NCBI GenBank assembly: GCA_027659245.1
Contig: JAQDPW010000006.1
Location: 19,359 to 83,358 of the forward strand
DNA: 64,000 nt
Reading direction: 5' to 3'
Source: Streptococcaceae bacterium AM104-57
Lineage (GTDB): Bacteria > Bacillota > Bacilli > Lactobacillales > Streptococcaceae
Under the pieces are notes generated by a model. That model was given only the letters and a program-made list of their open reading frames with translations, was not told the DNA's origin and ran no database searches. Position 1 is the stretch's first letter; each line of letters starts with the position of its first letter. Shown in pieces: positions 54,514-63,670 of the stretch. A program made the position numbers and the translations under genes.

Positions 54514-55564
54514 AAAATTACAACAAATTTCGGTTCCCTTGATTTCTGTTTTCCTTGGAATCTTGCTTGGAGCCATCGTCATGTGGATTTTTGGCTATGA
54601 TGCCATCTGGGGCTATGAAGAATTGTTCTATACGGCCTTTGGTAGTGTTCGTGGTATCGGTGAAATTTTCCGTGCTATGGGGCCATTAGTCTTGATCGCT
54701 CTAGGCTTTGCAGTTGCAAGTCGTGCTGGCTTCTTTAACGTGGGGCTTCCTGGACAAGCCCTCGCGGGTTGGGTTCTTAGTGGTTGGTTTGCCCTGACTC
54801 ATCCTGATATGCCACGTCCTTTATTGATTCTCGCAACCATTATCATTGCGCTAGTTGCAGGGGGGATTGTTGGTGCGATTCCAGGTGTTCTTAGAGCTTA
54901 TCTTGGAACATCTGAGGTTATTGTTACCATCATGATGAACTACATTGTTCTTTATGTGGGAAATGCCTTTATCCACCACTTCCCTAAAGATATTATGCAG
55001 AGTACTGACTCATCCATTCGTGTTAGTGCCAATGCAACCTATCAGACACCATGGCTTGCTGAGCTAACAGGAAATTCTCGGATGAACATCGGTATTTTCT
55101 TTGCTATCATTGCAGTTGCAGTTATCTGGTTCTTGCTTAAGAAGACAACTCTCGGTTTTGAAATCCGTGCAGTTGGTCTCAATCCAAATGCTTCTGAATA
55201 CGCAGGTATTTCAGCGAAACGCACCATTATCCTATCAATGATTATCTCAGGTGCTCTTGCAGGTCTAGGTGGAGCTGTAGAAGGACTTGGGACCTTCCAA
55301 AACGTTTATGTCCAAGGTTCATCATTGGCGATCGGCTTTAACGGAATGGCGGTTAGTCTACTCGCTGCAAACTCACCGATTGGAATTCTATTTGCAGCCT
55401 TCTTGTTCGGAGTACTTCAAGTTGGAGCACCTGGTATGAATGCTGCTCAAGTGCCATCTGAGCTTGTAAGTATCGTTACAGCCTCAATTATCTTCTTTGT
55501 CAGTGTTCATTACATCATCGAACGCTTTGTCAAACCAAGAAAACAACTTAAAGGAGGTAAATAA
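54506..55564 (+). CDS. nupB: Nucleoside ABC transporter permease 1
   Basis: 352 residues from ATG 54506 (AAAAGGAG upstream; the frame from 54479 lies in the ATPase gene). About nine to ten helices of the BPD-transp-2 type, with GFAVASRAGFFNVGLPGQ near residue 70, GVLRAYLGTSEVIVTIMMNYI and the coupling loop EIRAVGLNPNASEYAGIS. 8-base overlap with the ATPase gene. Confidence 0.9.
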   Translation: MSKKLQQISVPLISVFLGILLGAIVMWIFGYDAIWGYEELFYTAFGSVRGIGEIFRAMGPLVLIALGFAVASRAGFFNVGLPGQALAGWVLSGWFALTHPDMPRPLLILATIIIALVAGGIVGAIPGVLRAYLGTSEVIVTIMMNYIVLYVGNAFIHHFPKDIMQSTDSSIRVSANATYQTPWLAELTGNSRMNIGIFFAIIAVAVIWFLLKKTTLGFEIRAVGLNPNASEYAGISAKRTIILSMIISGALAGLGGAVEGLGTFQNVYVQGSSLAIGFNGMAVSLLAANSPIGILFAAFLFGVLQVGAPGMNAAQVPSELVSIVTASIIFFVSVHYIIERFVKPRKQLKGGK

Positions 55565-55566
55565 GG

Positions 55567-56523
55567 ATGTCGATTACAACAATGTTAACCCTTATGGTTT
55601 CTTCAATGTTGATTTACTCAGCACCACTTATTTTCACAAGTATCGGAGGAGTTTTCTCTGAACGTGGTGGAGTTGTTAACGTTGGTCTTGAAGGAATCAT
55701 GGTCATGGGTGCCTTTTCTGGAGTTGTTTTTAACCTTGAATTTGCTCAAGATTTAGGAGCAGCGACTCCTTGGTTGGCTCTTCTAGTTGGTGGATTAGTC
55801 GGAGCTATCTTCTCGCTCATTCACGCAGTGGCTACAGTTCATTTCCGTGCTGACCATGTTGTCAGTGGTACTGTGCTAAACTTGATGGCGCCCGCCTTGG
55901 CTGTTTTCTTGGTAAAAGTCCTCTATAACAAGGGGCAGACGGACAACTTGGTTCAAACCTTTGGACGTTTTGATTTCCCAGTCTTAGCCAATATTCCATT
56001 TCTAGGAGATATCTTCTTCAAGTCAACCAGTTTACTTGGTTACCTTGCGATTGCTTTCTCATTCTTAGCATGGTTTATCCTTTTCAAAACACGCTTTGGA
56101 CTTCGCCTTCGTTCAGTTGGTGAACACCCACAAGCAGCGGATACATTGGGGATTAATGTCTACAAGATGAGATATCTTGGAGTTGTGATTTCAGGTTTCC
56201 TTGGAGGAATCGGAGGAGCTATCTATGCTCAGTCAATTTCCGTCAACTTTTCAGTTACAACGATTGTAGGACCAGGATTTATCGCTCTTGCAGCTATGAT
56301 CTTTGGGAAGTGGAATCCTGTAGGAGCTATGCTTTCAAGTCTCTTCTTCGGACTATCACAGAGTTTGGCAGTTATTGGTTCACAACTTCCTTTCTTACAG
56401 GGAGTTCCAACTGTTTACTTGCAGATTGCACCATATCTCTTGACCATCGTCGTCCTAGCAGCCTTCTTTGGAAAAGCTGTTGCACCGAAGGCGGATGGTA
56501 TCAACTATATCAAATCTAAATAA
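55567..56523 (+). CDS. nupC: Nucleoside ABC transporter permease 2
   Basis: 318 residues, eight or more helices. GVFSERGGVVNVGLEGIMVMGAF, ADHVVSGTVLNLMAPALAV and the coupling loop RLRSVGEHPQAADTLGINV pair it with the first permease. 2 bases after its neighbour, with AAAGGAGGTAAATAAGG as SD. Last gene of the operon, with a strong terminator after it. Confidence 0.9.
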   Translation: MSITTMLTLMVSSMLIYSAPLIFTSIGGVFSERGGVVNVGLEGIMVMGAFSGVVFNLEFAQDLGAATPWLALLVGGLVGAIFSLIHAVATVHFRADHVVSGTVLNLMAPALAVFLVKVLYNKGQTDNLVQTFGRFDFPVLANIPFLGDIFFKSTSLLGYLAIAFSFLAWFILFKTRFGLRLRSVGEHPQAADTLGINVYKMRYLGVVISGFLGGIGGAIYAQSISVNFSVTTIVGPGFIALAAMIFGKWNPVGAMLSSLFFGLSQSLAVIGSQLPFLQGVPTVYLQIAPYLLTIVVLAAFFGKAVAPKADGINYIKSK

Positions 56524-56528
56524 ACACA

Positions 56529-56562
56529 AACGAGGCTGGGAAAAATCCCGACCTCGTTTTTT
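56529..56562 (+). terminator. Terminator after the nup operon
   Basis: AACGAGGCTGGGA AAAA TCCCGACCTCGTT then TTTT. Confidence 0.9.
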
Positions 56563-56599
56563 AGTATTTGAAATGAAACTCTGGCGAAAACTTCGTTTT

Positions 56600-56706
56600 T
56601 ATAGTGGATTGAAATAAGATATGAACAGAGAGATTAGGAAAGTCAAATTGATTTCTAAAAATGTTTTAGAATCCATAACGTACTATTCTAAATTCAATCT
56701 ATTATA
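56600..56706 (+). repeat. RUP element (single, standard length)
   Basis: Exactly 107 bases from TATAGTGGATTGAA to TTCAATCTATTATA (imperfect inverted ends). Close to the first 107 bases of the copy at 7637. It lies between the nup terminator and the end of plsY. Confidence 0.85.
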
Positions 56707-56722
56707 TATCCCATCCTCTTCT

Positions 56723-57364
56723 CTATTTTTTTGGTTTTTGATGGGTGAGATTTAGCCCCCAAGGAACTAGGTTTTCAGTTTTGTTTTGAATACGATTGAT
56801 ATTATCTTTGTGGCGGATAATAATTAAACCTGCGAGAGCTAGGATAATCGCTACGAATAATAAATCGTAACTTGGCAGTAGGAAACCGATAAGCGGAAAG
56901 AGGATCACCCCAAGTACAGCAGCAAGGGCAGCAGTAACACTAGAGAGAGAAATCATGCTTCCTAGATAAAGGGTTCCAAAGAAGACTACTGCTAGATAGA
57001 GGCAAAATAGAGGAGCAAATCCGAAAATAACTCCAGCACTGGTTGCGACAGCTTTACCCCCCTTAAATCCTGCAAAAATTGGGAAAGTATGTCCGATTAC
57101 GGCTAAGAGACCAAAAATAAGAGGAGAGATTCCTTGTACATGGAAGATAAGGGGAAGCAAGGTTGCGATGGTTCCTTTGAAAAAGTCAATCACGAAGGTT
57201 GCCATACCCGCTTTTTTACCTAAAATACGGAAGGTATTGGTTGTTCCAGTATTGCCAGAACCATGTTCACGTAAATTTATCTTAAAGAAGGCTAGTCCAA
57301 TCCAAAGTCCTGAAGGGATTGACCCCAGCAGATAGGCAGAAATTAATAATACTATTGTCATCAT
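56723..57364 (-). CDS. plsY: Acyl-phosphate:glycerol-3-phosphate acyltransferase PlsY
   Basis: 213 residues from the first of two ATGs (57364). Five membrane helices; loop motifs [22 protein letters not shown] and [11 protein letters not shown] are those of PlsY. Transfers an acyl group from acyl-phosphate to glycerol-3-P, the first step of phospholipid synthesis. The ATG lies 6 bases after TATAAT, so the mRNA is probably leaderless; no SD. Confidence 0.95.
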   Translation of the reverse strand: MMTIVLLISAYLLGSIPSGLWIGLAFFKINLREHGSGNTGTTNTFRILGKKAGMATFVIDFFKGTIATLLPLIFHVQGISPLIFGLLAVIGHTFPIFAGFKGGKAVATSAGVIFGFAPLFCLYLAVVFFGTLYLGSMISLSSVTAALAAVLGVILFPLIGFLLPSYDLLFVAIILALAGLIIIRHKDNINRIQNKTENLVPWGLNLTHQKPKK

Positions 57365-57370
57365 GCATCT

Positions 57371-57379
57371 ATTATACCA
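57371..57379 (-). promoter_or_regulatory. Extended -10 box abutting the plsY start
   Basis: Minus strand TGGTATAAT (57379-57371), then AGATGC, then ATG at 57364. Confidence 0.7.
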
Positions 57380-57522
57380 TGAAATTGGTGAGAAGCGGAA
57401 GGAATCTATTCTCAAATTGTGACATCTGATACTTTATGTAAGTAGAAAAATTTTCTCATGAACACTATTGTTCGGAAATTAAGGCTAAAGTTTTAAAAAT
57501 TCATGGAAATTTCTGAAAATCT

Positions 57523-57550
57523 TTGATTTTATGTTTATTTATGCTATAAT
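57523..57550 (+). promoter_or_regulatory. Promoter of the amino-acid ABC operon
   Basis: TTGATT at 57523-57528 and TGC-extended TATAAT at 57545-57550, 16-base spacer. Confidence 0.7.
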
Positions 57551-57578
57551 AGGAACAATTATTTTTAGGAGGTGGAAT

Positions 57579-58220
57579 ATGTCTTATTTATTCGAGATAT
57601 TACCAAGTTTATTGAGCGGTGCTACAATGACTTTACAAGTTTTTGCACTGGTCTTGCTCTTTTCAATCCCTTTAGGTATTTTGATTGCCTTTTGCTTACA
57701 GGTCCATTGGAAACCCCTCCATTACATAATTGACATTTACATCTGGATAATGCGTGGTACACCCTTGCTCTTGCAGTTAATCTTTATCTATTATGTTTTG
57801 CCAAGTATCGGGATTCGACTAGATCGGGTGCCAGCCGCTATTATTGCCTTCACGCTTAATTATGCAGCCTACTTTGCTGAAATTTTCCGTGGAGGAATTG
57901 CAACGATTCCTCAGGGGCAATACGAAGCAGCTAAGGTTTTGAAATTTAATCCTATCGATACCGTTCGCTATATCATCTTGCCACAGGTGACCAAGATTGT
58001 CTTACCAAGTGTATTTAACGAGGTTATGAGTTTGGTTAAGGATACTTCTCTGGTCTATGCACTCGGTATTTCAGATTTAATCCTAGCCAGTCGTACTGCA
58101 GCCAATCGTGATGCTAGCTTGATTCCAATGTTTCTAGCTGGAGCTATCTATCTTCTTATGATTGGTATCGTTACGATTTTAGCTAAGAAGCTTGAGAAGA
58201 AATTTAGCTACTATAGATAG
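57579..58220 (+). CDS. Amino-acid ABC transporter permease (HisM/GlnP type)
   Basis: 213 residues from ATG 57579 (AGGAGGTGG upstream). Four to five helices, with the conserved MRGTPLLLQL near residue 61 and the coupling loop GQYEAAKVLKFNPIDTVRYIILPQ. Forms the pore of a polar amino-acid importer with the ATPase and binding lipoprotein that follow (gaps of 10 and 9 bases). Confidence 0.93.
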   Translation: MSYLFEILPSLLSGATMTLQVFALVLLFSIPLGILIAFCLQVHWKPLHYIIDIYIWIMRGTPLLLQLIFIYYVLPSIGIRLDRVPAAIIAFTLNYAAYFAEIFRGGIATIPQGQYEAAKVLKFNPIDTVRYIILPQVTKIVLPSVFNEVMSLVKDTSLVYALGISDLILASRTAANRDASLIPMFLAGAIYLLMIGIVTILAKKLEKKFSYYR

Positions 58221-58230
58221 GAGGTTATCC

Positions 58231-58860
58231 ATGTTAGAGTTAAAAAATATCAGCAAAAAATTTGGAAAAAAAGAAATTTTATCCAATTTCAGTTTAACAA
58301 TTCCTGAAAAGCAAATTTTGGCCATCGTTGGACCTTCTGGTGGTGGGAAGACAACCTTGCTTAGAATGTTAGCTGGACTTGAAACCATTGATTCAGGTGA
58401 GATTTTTTATAATGGAGAATCCCTACCTTTGGATGAACTTGAAAAGCGTCATTTATTAGGTTTTGTTTTTCAAGATTTTCAGCTTTTTCCTCACTTATCC
58501 GTTATGGAGAACTTGATTTTGTCACCCATCAAGACTATGGGAATGTCTGAAGCAGATGCCAGGAAGAAGGCAGTCGACTTGTTAACTCGTCTGGGTCTCG
58601 AAGCTCATGCGGATGCTTATCCATTCTCATTATCTGGTGGTCAAAAGCAACGGGTTGCCTTAGCGCGCGCTATGATGATTGATCCAGAAGTGATTGGTTA
58701 TGACGAACCAACTTCAGCCCTTGACCCTGAGTTGCGTCTTGAGGTTGAAAAACTGATCCTACAAAATCGAGAATTAGGTATGACTCAAATTGTCGTGACT
58801 CACGATCTCCAGTTTGCAGAGAATATTGCTGACCAGATTCTCAAAGTAGAGCCTAAGTAG
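58231..58860 (+). CDS. Amino-acid ABC transporter ATPase
   Basis: 209 residues from ATG 58231 (ATAGGAGG upstream). Walker A GPSGGGKTT (about 35-43), Q-loop FVFQDFQLFPHLSVMENL, LSGGQKQRVALARAM, YDEPTSALDP, switch His in VVTHD. On the short side for the GlnQ group, with no C-terminal extension. Confidence 0.93.
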   Translation: MLELKNISKKFGKKEILSNFSLTIPEKQILAIVGPSGGGKTTLLRMLAGLETIDSGEIFYNGESLPLDELEKRHLLGFVFQDFQLFPHLSVMENLILSPIKTMGMSEADARKKAVDLLTRLGLEAHADAYPFSLSGGQKQRVALARAMMIDPEVIGYDEPTSALDPELRLEVEKLILQNRELGMTQIVVTHDLQFAENIADQILKVEPK

Positions 58861-58869
58861 GAGGTATCT

Positions 58870-59712
58870 ATGAATCGAAAGAAAATCAGCCTTGTTTTGG
58901 TATTCTTTCTGGCTTTTTTCCTGGTAGGATGCACACAAAAAGCTAGTGATCCCAAAGTCGATAATTGGGACAAATACCAAGAACAGGGTACAATTACCAT
59001 CGGGTTTGACAATACCTTTGTTCCCATGGGCTTTGAAGAAAAGAATGGTCAATATGTCGGATTTGATATTGACTTAGCCCAGGCTGTTTCTGAGAAACTG
59101 GGGTTCAAGGTACAGTTTCAACCCATTGATTGGGATATGAAGGAAACAGAACTTCAAAACGGCACTATTGATACTATCTGGAATGGATATTCAGCGACTG
59201 ATGAACGCCGTGAAAAGGTTGCTTTTACCATTCCCTACATGGAAAATCAACAAGTTCTAGTCTCAAAAAAATCGCAAAATATCCAATCTGTGTCTGATAT
59301 GACAGGTAAGATTTTGGGTGCCCAAGCAGGATCTTCTGGTTATATAGATTTCGAAGCCCAACCAGAACTCTTAAAAAATATCGTAAAAGATCAAAAAGCT
59401 AACCAATATCAGAGTTTTAACGAAGCCTTGATTGACTTGCAAAATGATCGGATTGATGCTCTTTTAATTGACCGTGTTTATGCCAATTATTATCTTGAAA
59501 CTGAAGGAATTTTAGACCAGTATGAGATTTTTCCAGCTGGTTTTGAGAGCGAGTCTTTTGCAGTTGGAGTGAGACCAGCTGATAAGACCTTGTTAGCGAA
59601 TTTGAATCAAGCTTTTGTGGAATTGTATCAAGATGGAAAATTCCAAGAAATTAGCCAAAAATGGTTTGGTGAAGATATTGCAACAAGTCAAGTTAAAGGA
59701 AAAGAAAACTGA
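58870..59712 (+). CDS. Amino-acid binding lipoprotein
   Basis: 280 residues. Lipoprotein signal with lipobox LVGC (Cys about 20), then a type-II binding fold: GTITIGFDNTFVPMGFEEKNGQYVGFDIDLAQAV, with WNGYSATDERREK and an Asp in RIDALLIDRV. The DxDLA pattern is that of polar amino-acid binders; which one is not clear. The lipoprotein comes last in the operon, less usual than first. Confidence 0.92.
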   Translation: MNRKKISLVLVFFLAFFLVGCTQKASDPKVDNWDKYQEQGTITIGFDNTFVPMGFEEKNGQYVGFDIDLAQAVSEKLGFKVQFQPIDWDMKETELQNGTIDTIWNGYSATDERREKVAFTIPYMENQQVLVSKKSQNIQSVSDMTGKILGAQAGSSGYIDFEAQPELLKNIVKDQKANQYQSFNEALIDLQNDRIDALLIDRVYANYYLETEGILDQYEIFPAGFESESFAVGVRPADKTLLANLNQAFVELYQDGKFQEISQKWFGEDIATSQVKGKEN

Positions 59713-59737
59713 GACTCTCGTCTTGGTTTCTTTTTTT
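59706..59737 (+). terminator. Terminator after the amino-acid ABC operon
   Basis: AAACTGAGAC TCTC GTCTTGGTTT (two wobble pairs) then CTTTTTTT. It overlaps the stop codon. Confidence 0.75.
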
Positions 59738-59839
59738 GAAGAATAAACAATTGAGTTCAAACCTGCTCAATTAGAAAAATTTTGCAAAATCCCTAGAAAA
59801 CCTGTAAAATAGTAAAGATGAACGAATAGGAGGTTCCTT

Positions 59840-61783
59840 GTGTTAAAAAAGGAAATCAATATTAACAATTATAATGATGACGCCATTCAGGTGCTAGAAG
59901 GGTTGGATGCGGTCCGAAAACGTCCAGGGATGTATATCGGTTCGACCGATGGTGCTGGTCTCCACCACCTAGTCTGGGAAATCGTTGATAATGCGGTCGA
60001 TGAAGCCCTGTCTGGGTTTGGCGATCGTATTGATGTGACCATTAATAAAGACGGAAGTTTAACGGTTCAAGACCACGGACGTGGAATGCCGACTGGAATG
60101 CACGCTATGGGAATTCCAACGGTAGAGGTTATCTTTACCATCCTTCACGCCGGAGGAAAATTCGGTCAGGGTGGTTATAAGACATCAGGTGGTCTCCATG
60201 GGGTTGGTTCTTCTGTCGTCAATGCCCTCTCTCGTTGGTTAGAGGTAGAAATTACTCGTGATGGAGCAGTTTATAGACAACGTTTTGAAAATGGAGGCAA
60301 GCCAGTTACCACTCTAGAAAAGGTTGGAACGGCACCTAAGTCTAAGACAGGTACTAAAGTTACCTTCATGCCAGATGCTAGTATCTTTTCTACGACTGAC
60401 TTCAAGTACAATACCATTTCAGAGCGTCTCAATGAGTCAGCCTTTCTCTTGAAGAATGTAACCTTGTCATTAACGGACAAGCGAACAGATGAAGCTATTG
60501 AGTTTCACTATGAGAATGGGGTGCAAGACTTTGTTTCTTACCTCAATGAAGACAAGGAAACCTTGACGCCTGTCCTATACTTTGAAGGGGAAGATAATGG
60601 TTTTCAAGTAGAAGTAGCCCTCCAGTATAATGATGGATTTTCAGATAACATCTTATCCTTTGTTAATAACGTCCGTACCAAAGACGGTGGAACGCATGAG
60701 ACGGGACTCAAGTCTGCCATTACCAAAGTCATGAATGACTATGCGCGAAAAACTGGCCTTCTCAAGGAAAAAGATAAAAATCTTGAAGGGTCAGATTACC
60801 GTGAAGGTTTATCAGCTGTTCTTTCTATCTTGGTTCCTGAAGAACATTTGCAATTTGAAGGACAGACCAAGGACAAACTTGGAAGTCCACTAGCTCGTCC
60901 AGTTGTGGATGGAATTGTGGCGGATAAGTTGACCTTCTTCCTTATGGAAAATGGGGAGTTGGCTTCTAATCTGATCCGTAAGGCTATTAAGGCCCGTGAT
61001 GCCCGTGAAGCTGCACGTAAGGCGCGTGATGAGAGCCGAAATGGAAAGAAAAACAAAAAAGATAAGGGATTGCTTTCTGGTAAACTAACGCCAGCCCAGT
61101 CTAAAAATCCAGCTAAGAACGAACTCTACCTGGTCGAAGGAGACTCTGCCGGTGGTTCTGCTAAGCAAGGCCGTGACCGCAAGTTCCAAGCTATCTTGCC
61201 TCTTCGTGGTAAGGTTATTAATACAGCCAAGGCCAAGATGGCAGATATCCTTAAAAATGAAGAAATCAATACCATGATTTATACCATCGGTGCGGGTGTT
61301 GGAGCAGACTTCTCCCTTGAAGATGCCAACTATGATAAGATCATTATCATGACCGATGCGGATACCGATGGTGCCCACATTCAAACCCTTCTCTTAACAT
61401 TCTTTTATCGCTACATGCGTCCACTTGTCGAGGCAGGACATGTCTATATTGCCCTTCCGCCTCTTTACAAGATGTCCAAAGGTAAAGGCAAGAAAGAAGA
61501 AGTGGCTTATGCTTGGACAGACGGAGAACTGGAAGAACTTCGTAAGCAGTTTGGCAAAGGAGCTACCCTCCAACGCTACAAGGGGCTTGGTGAGATGAAT
61601 GCCGATCAACTCTGGGAAACAACCATGAATCCAGAAACCCGCACTCTTATCCGTGTTACAATCGAAGATCTAGCACGCGCTGAACGCCGCGTAAACGTCC
61701 TCATGGGAGACAAGGTCGAACCACGTCGTAAGTGGATTGAGGATAATGTCAAATTTACGCTGGAAGAAGCGACTGTGTTTTAA
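59840..61783 (+). CDS. parE: DNA topoisomerase IV subunit B
   Basis: 647 residues from GTG 59840 with AGGAGG 6 bases before. GHKL ATPase site (EIVDNAVDEA, VQDHGRGMPTG, GLHGVGSSVVNALS), transducer Lys (QFEGQTKDKLG) and Toprim (EGDSAGGSA about 433-441, PLRGKVIN, DADTDGAHI). The protein matches streptococcal ParE, not GyrB. It decatenates chromosomes with ParC, whose gene normally lies just downstream and is probably beyond this window. The resistance-determining motifs PLRGK and EGDSAGGSA are unaltered. Confidence 0.97.
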   Translation: MLKKEININNYNDDAIQVLEGLDAVRKRPGMYIGSTDGAGLHHLVWEIVDNAVDEALSGFGDRIDVTINKDGSLTVQDHGRGMPTGMHAMGIPTVEVIFTILHAGGKFGQGGYKTSGGLHGVGSSVVNALSRWLEVEITRDGAVYRQRFENGGKPVTTLEKVGTAPKSKTGTKVTFMPDASIFSTTDFKYNTISERLNESAFLLKNVTLSLTDKRTDEAIEFHYENGVQDFVSYLNEDKETLTPVLYFEGEDNGFQVEVALQYNDGFSDNILSFVNNVRTKDGGTHETGLKSAITKVMNDYARKTGLLKEKDKNLEGSDYREGLSAVLSILVPEEHLQFEGQTKDKLGSPLARPVVDGIVADKLTFFLMENGELASNLIRKAIKARDAREAARKARDESRNGKKNKKDKGLLSGKLTPAQSKNPAKNELYLVEGDSAGGSAKQGRDRKFQAILPLRGKVINTAKAKMADILKNEEINTMIYTIGAGVGADFSLEDANYDKIIIMTDADTDGAHIQTLLLTFFYRYMRPLVEAGHVYIALPPLYKMSKGKGKKEEVAYAWTDGELEELRKQFGKGATLQRYKGLGEMNADQLWETTMNPETRTLIRVTIEDLARAERRVNVLMGDKVEPRRKWIEDNVKFTLEEATVF

Positions 61784-61810
61784 GAAATGTATGCATATTA
61801 AAGGAGTGTT

Positions 61811-62806
61811 ATGGAAAAATTATTTGTTATCGGAAATGGGTTTGATCTTGCTCATGGTTTAAAGACGAGTTATTTGAATTTTAAAAAATTTGTATATCAG
61901 CAGTCTTGTAATTCTCAAGTTGATATAGAATTAGATAAACTGTCTGAAATCAGAAATATTTCTTTTTATGATTTTGAGATCCCTTCCTCTACTACAGGTA
62001 ATCATGGTGAGGAATTGTATAATGATCGAGAGGTTGCAAAGAAATATTACGAGTTAATCTCATTGATAGTTGAAGATAAAAAAGACTGGAGAGATTTTGA
62101 GAACTCTTTGGCAAAGATAAGTAATATCGAATTTGAACTGAATAGTTTCTATGACGATGAAGGAGATTTAGATCCTTTTCAAACAGCACATTATATAGAA
62201 GATTTTTCAGAATTATTAAAAAATTTTTATCAATATGCGACGAATAGTTTGTTTAGTGGATGGATTAATACGATTTCAAAATCGGAAGAGTATGAACATT
62301 TTTTACCCACTAAGGAAAGTGTACTAGATTCAAAGGGAGTTGCACTATATCTAACATTTAACTATACAATGGTATTGGAAGATAAATATGGAATTCGAGA
62401 AGAGGATATTTTTCATATACATGGAAGCATTAGGACAAGAGAGTATTTGGTTGGTCATAATGTAGAAGAGGAAGTAGAGGAGGATTTTAATCCACTTTCT
62501 TTAAATTCGTACATAGATTCTAGCATTGAGGCTGTTAGAAAGCCTGTAAAGGCCAGATTAGAATCTAATGCAATGAAAAACTTTCTGGAAAGAATTTCTG
62601 ATGTAACTGAAATTTATTTTATTGGTTTTAATCTAAAAGAACAAGATTCCCCAGATAAACTGTACTTTCAAAGGATATTTGAAATATTGCCAAATGTAAA
62701 AGTTTTTATTGATGATTTTAGCAAAGATGATGAAAAGTCTATTAAGAATACTCTTAAAGAATGGGGATTAAAAAATTATGAAAGTATTGAATTTATAAAA
62801 ACATAA
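61811..62806 (+). CDS. AbiH family abortive-infection protein
   Basis: 331 residues. The AbiH hallmark GNGFDLAHGLKTSYLNF opens the protein, with VEDKKDWRDFENSLA, LTFNYTMVLED and IHGSI further on. AbiH was found as a phage-abortive system in Lactococcus; the mechanism is not known to me. The gene is visibly AT-rich next to parE, sits between parE and the expected parC region, and has AAAGGAGTG as SD. Looks like an acquired single-gene defence. Confidence 0.88.
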   Translation: MEKLFVIGNGFDLAHGLKTSYLNFKKFVYQQSCNSQVDIELDKLSEIRNISFYDFEIPSSTTGNHGEELYNDREVAKKYYELISLIVEDKKDWRDFENSLAKISNIEFELNSFYDDEGDLDPFQTAHYIEDFSELLKNFYQYATNSLFSGWINTISKSEEYEHFLPTKESVLDSKGVALYLTFNYTMVLEDKYGIREEDIFHIHGSIRTREYLVGHNVEEEVEEDFNPLSLNSYIDSSIEAVRKPVKARLESNAMKNFLERISDVTEIYFIGFNLKEQDSPDKLYFQRIFEILPNVKVFIDDFSKDDEKSIKNTLKEWGLKNYESIEFIKT

Positions 62807-62836
62807 TCAAGTTAGAAGACCCATGTAGGTATTGAT

Positions 62837-63670
62837 ATGAGAACAGAAACAGAAATGCTCGATGTGATTTTACAGACTGCCCAAACTTTACAAGTCGAGG
62901 CTGTTGCCATGTCTGGTTCACGGACTGATACAAAAGCACCAAAAGATGAGTTTCAAGACTATGATGTGGTCTATATCGTGGACGACTTAGATACTCTAAC
63001 AAGCAATCTTGCTTGGTTGGACCAGTTTGGCAATCGTCTGATTGAGCAGCATAATATTCTAGGAAACCGTCGTCTCTACCTCATGCTTTTTGAAGATGGG
63101 AATCGCATTGATCTAACCCTCTGTCCTAAAGATCACATCAACGAGTGGGTGGATAGTGAGGCAGGATTCACAGTTTTAGTAGATGAGAAGGGTTTGTTTG
63201 AGTCTTATTCTCCCAGTCCTCAGCGTTTCTGGATAAGCCCAGCTAGTAAGACGGATTTTGAAAAAACTTGCAATGAATTTTGGTGGGTGTCGGCTTACGT
63301 GGTCAAAGGACTCTGTCGCCATCAGGTTATCTATGTGACGGATCATCTCTATGGTATTTGTCAGCAAGAACTCTTGAAAATTTTGGCTTGGCAGGTTGCA
63401 AGTGATAGGGGGAAAGTCGATATCGGCAAGAACTACAAGTATCTCTTCAACTATTTACCTGCTGAGCAAAAGAAGGAATTCTCAGATTTGCTTGATTTTT
63501 CAAGTATAGATAAAATCACTCAGTCTTTATTGACTACGATGCAACTTTTCCATAGAGAAGCTCAAAGACTTGCTCAAAAGCTGGGCTTTGACTACGATAA
63601 AGAAGTGGCTGAGAAGATGATTAAGTATGCTGAGGAGAGACTCGAAACAAATGAAACATTTACAAAATAA
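62837..63670 (+). CDS. ANT(6)-like aminoglycoside adenylyltransferase family protein
   Basis: 277 residues. Nucleotidyltransferase site MSGSRTDTKAPKDEFQDYDVVYIV (Asp pair of DYD, about 40-42) and a helical C-terminal half (LCRHQVIYVTDHLYGICQQELLKILAWQ), as in streptomycin 6-adenylyltransferases. Chromosomal relatives of this kind are common in streptococci and need not give resistance. No strong SD. Base use returns towards that of core genes. Its end overlaps the next gene by 20 bases. Confidence 0.82.
   Translation: MRTETEMLDVILQTAQTLQVEAVAMSGSRTDTKAPKDEFQDYDVVYIVDDLDTLTSNLAWLDQFGNRLIEQHNILGNRRLYLMLFEDGNRIDLTLCPKDHINEWVDSEAGFTVLVDEKGLFESYSPSPQRFWISPASKTDFEKTCNEFWWVSAYVVKGLCRHQVIYVTDHLYGICQQELLKILAWQVASDRGKVDIGKNYKYLFNYLPAEQKKEFSDLLDFSSIDKITQSLLTTMQLFHREAQRLAQKLGFDYDKEVAEKMIKYAEERLETNETFTK

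Noticed and set aside
59840..61783. Reading the type II topoisomerase B subunit as GyrB
   Set aside because: The N-terminus (EININNYNDDAIQVLEGL) and the whole sequence match streptococcal ParE; the neighbour plsY is also the usual ParE context.
62837..63670. Acquired streptomycin resistance gene
   Set aside because: No mobile element flanks it, base use is close to core genes, and chromosomal ANT(6)-like relatives are common; resistance cannot be claimed.
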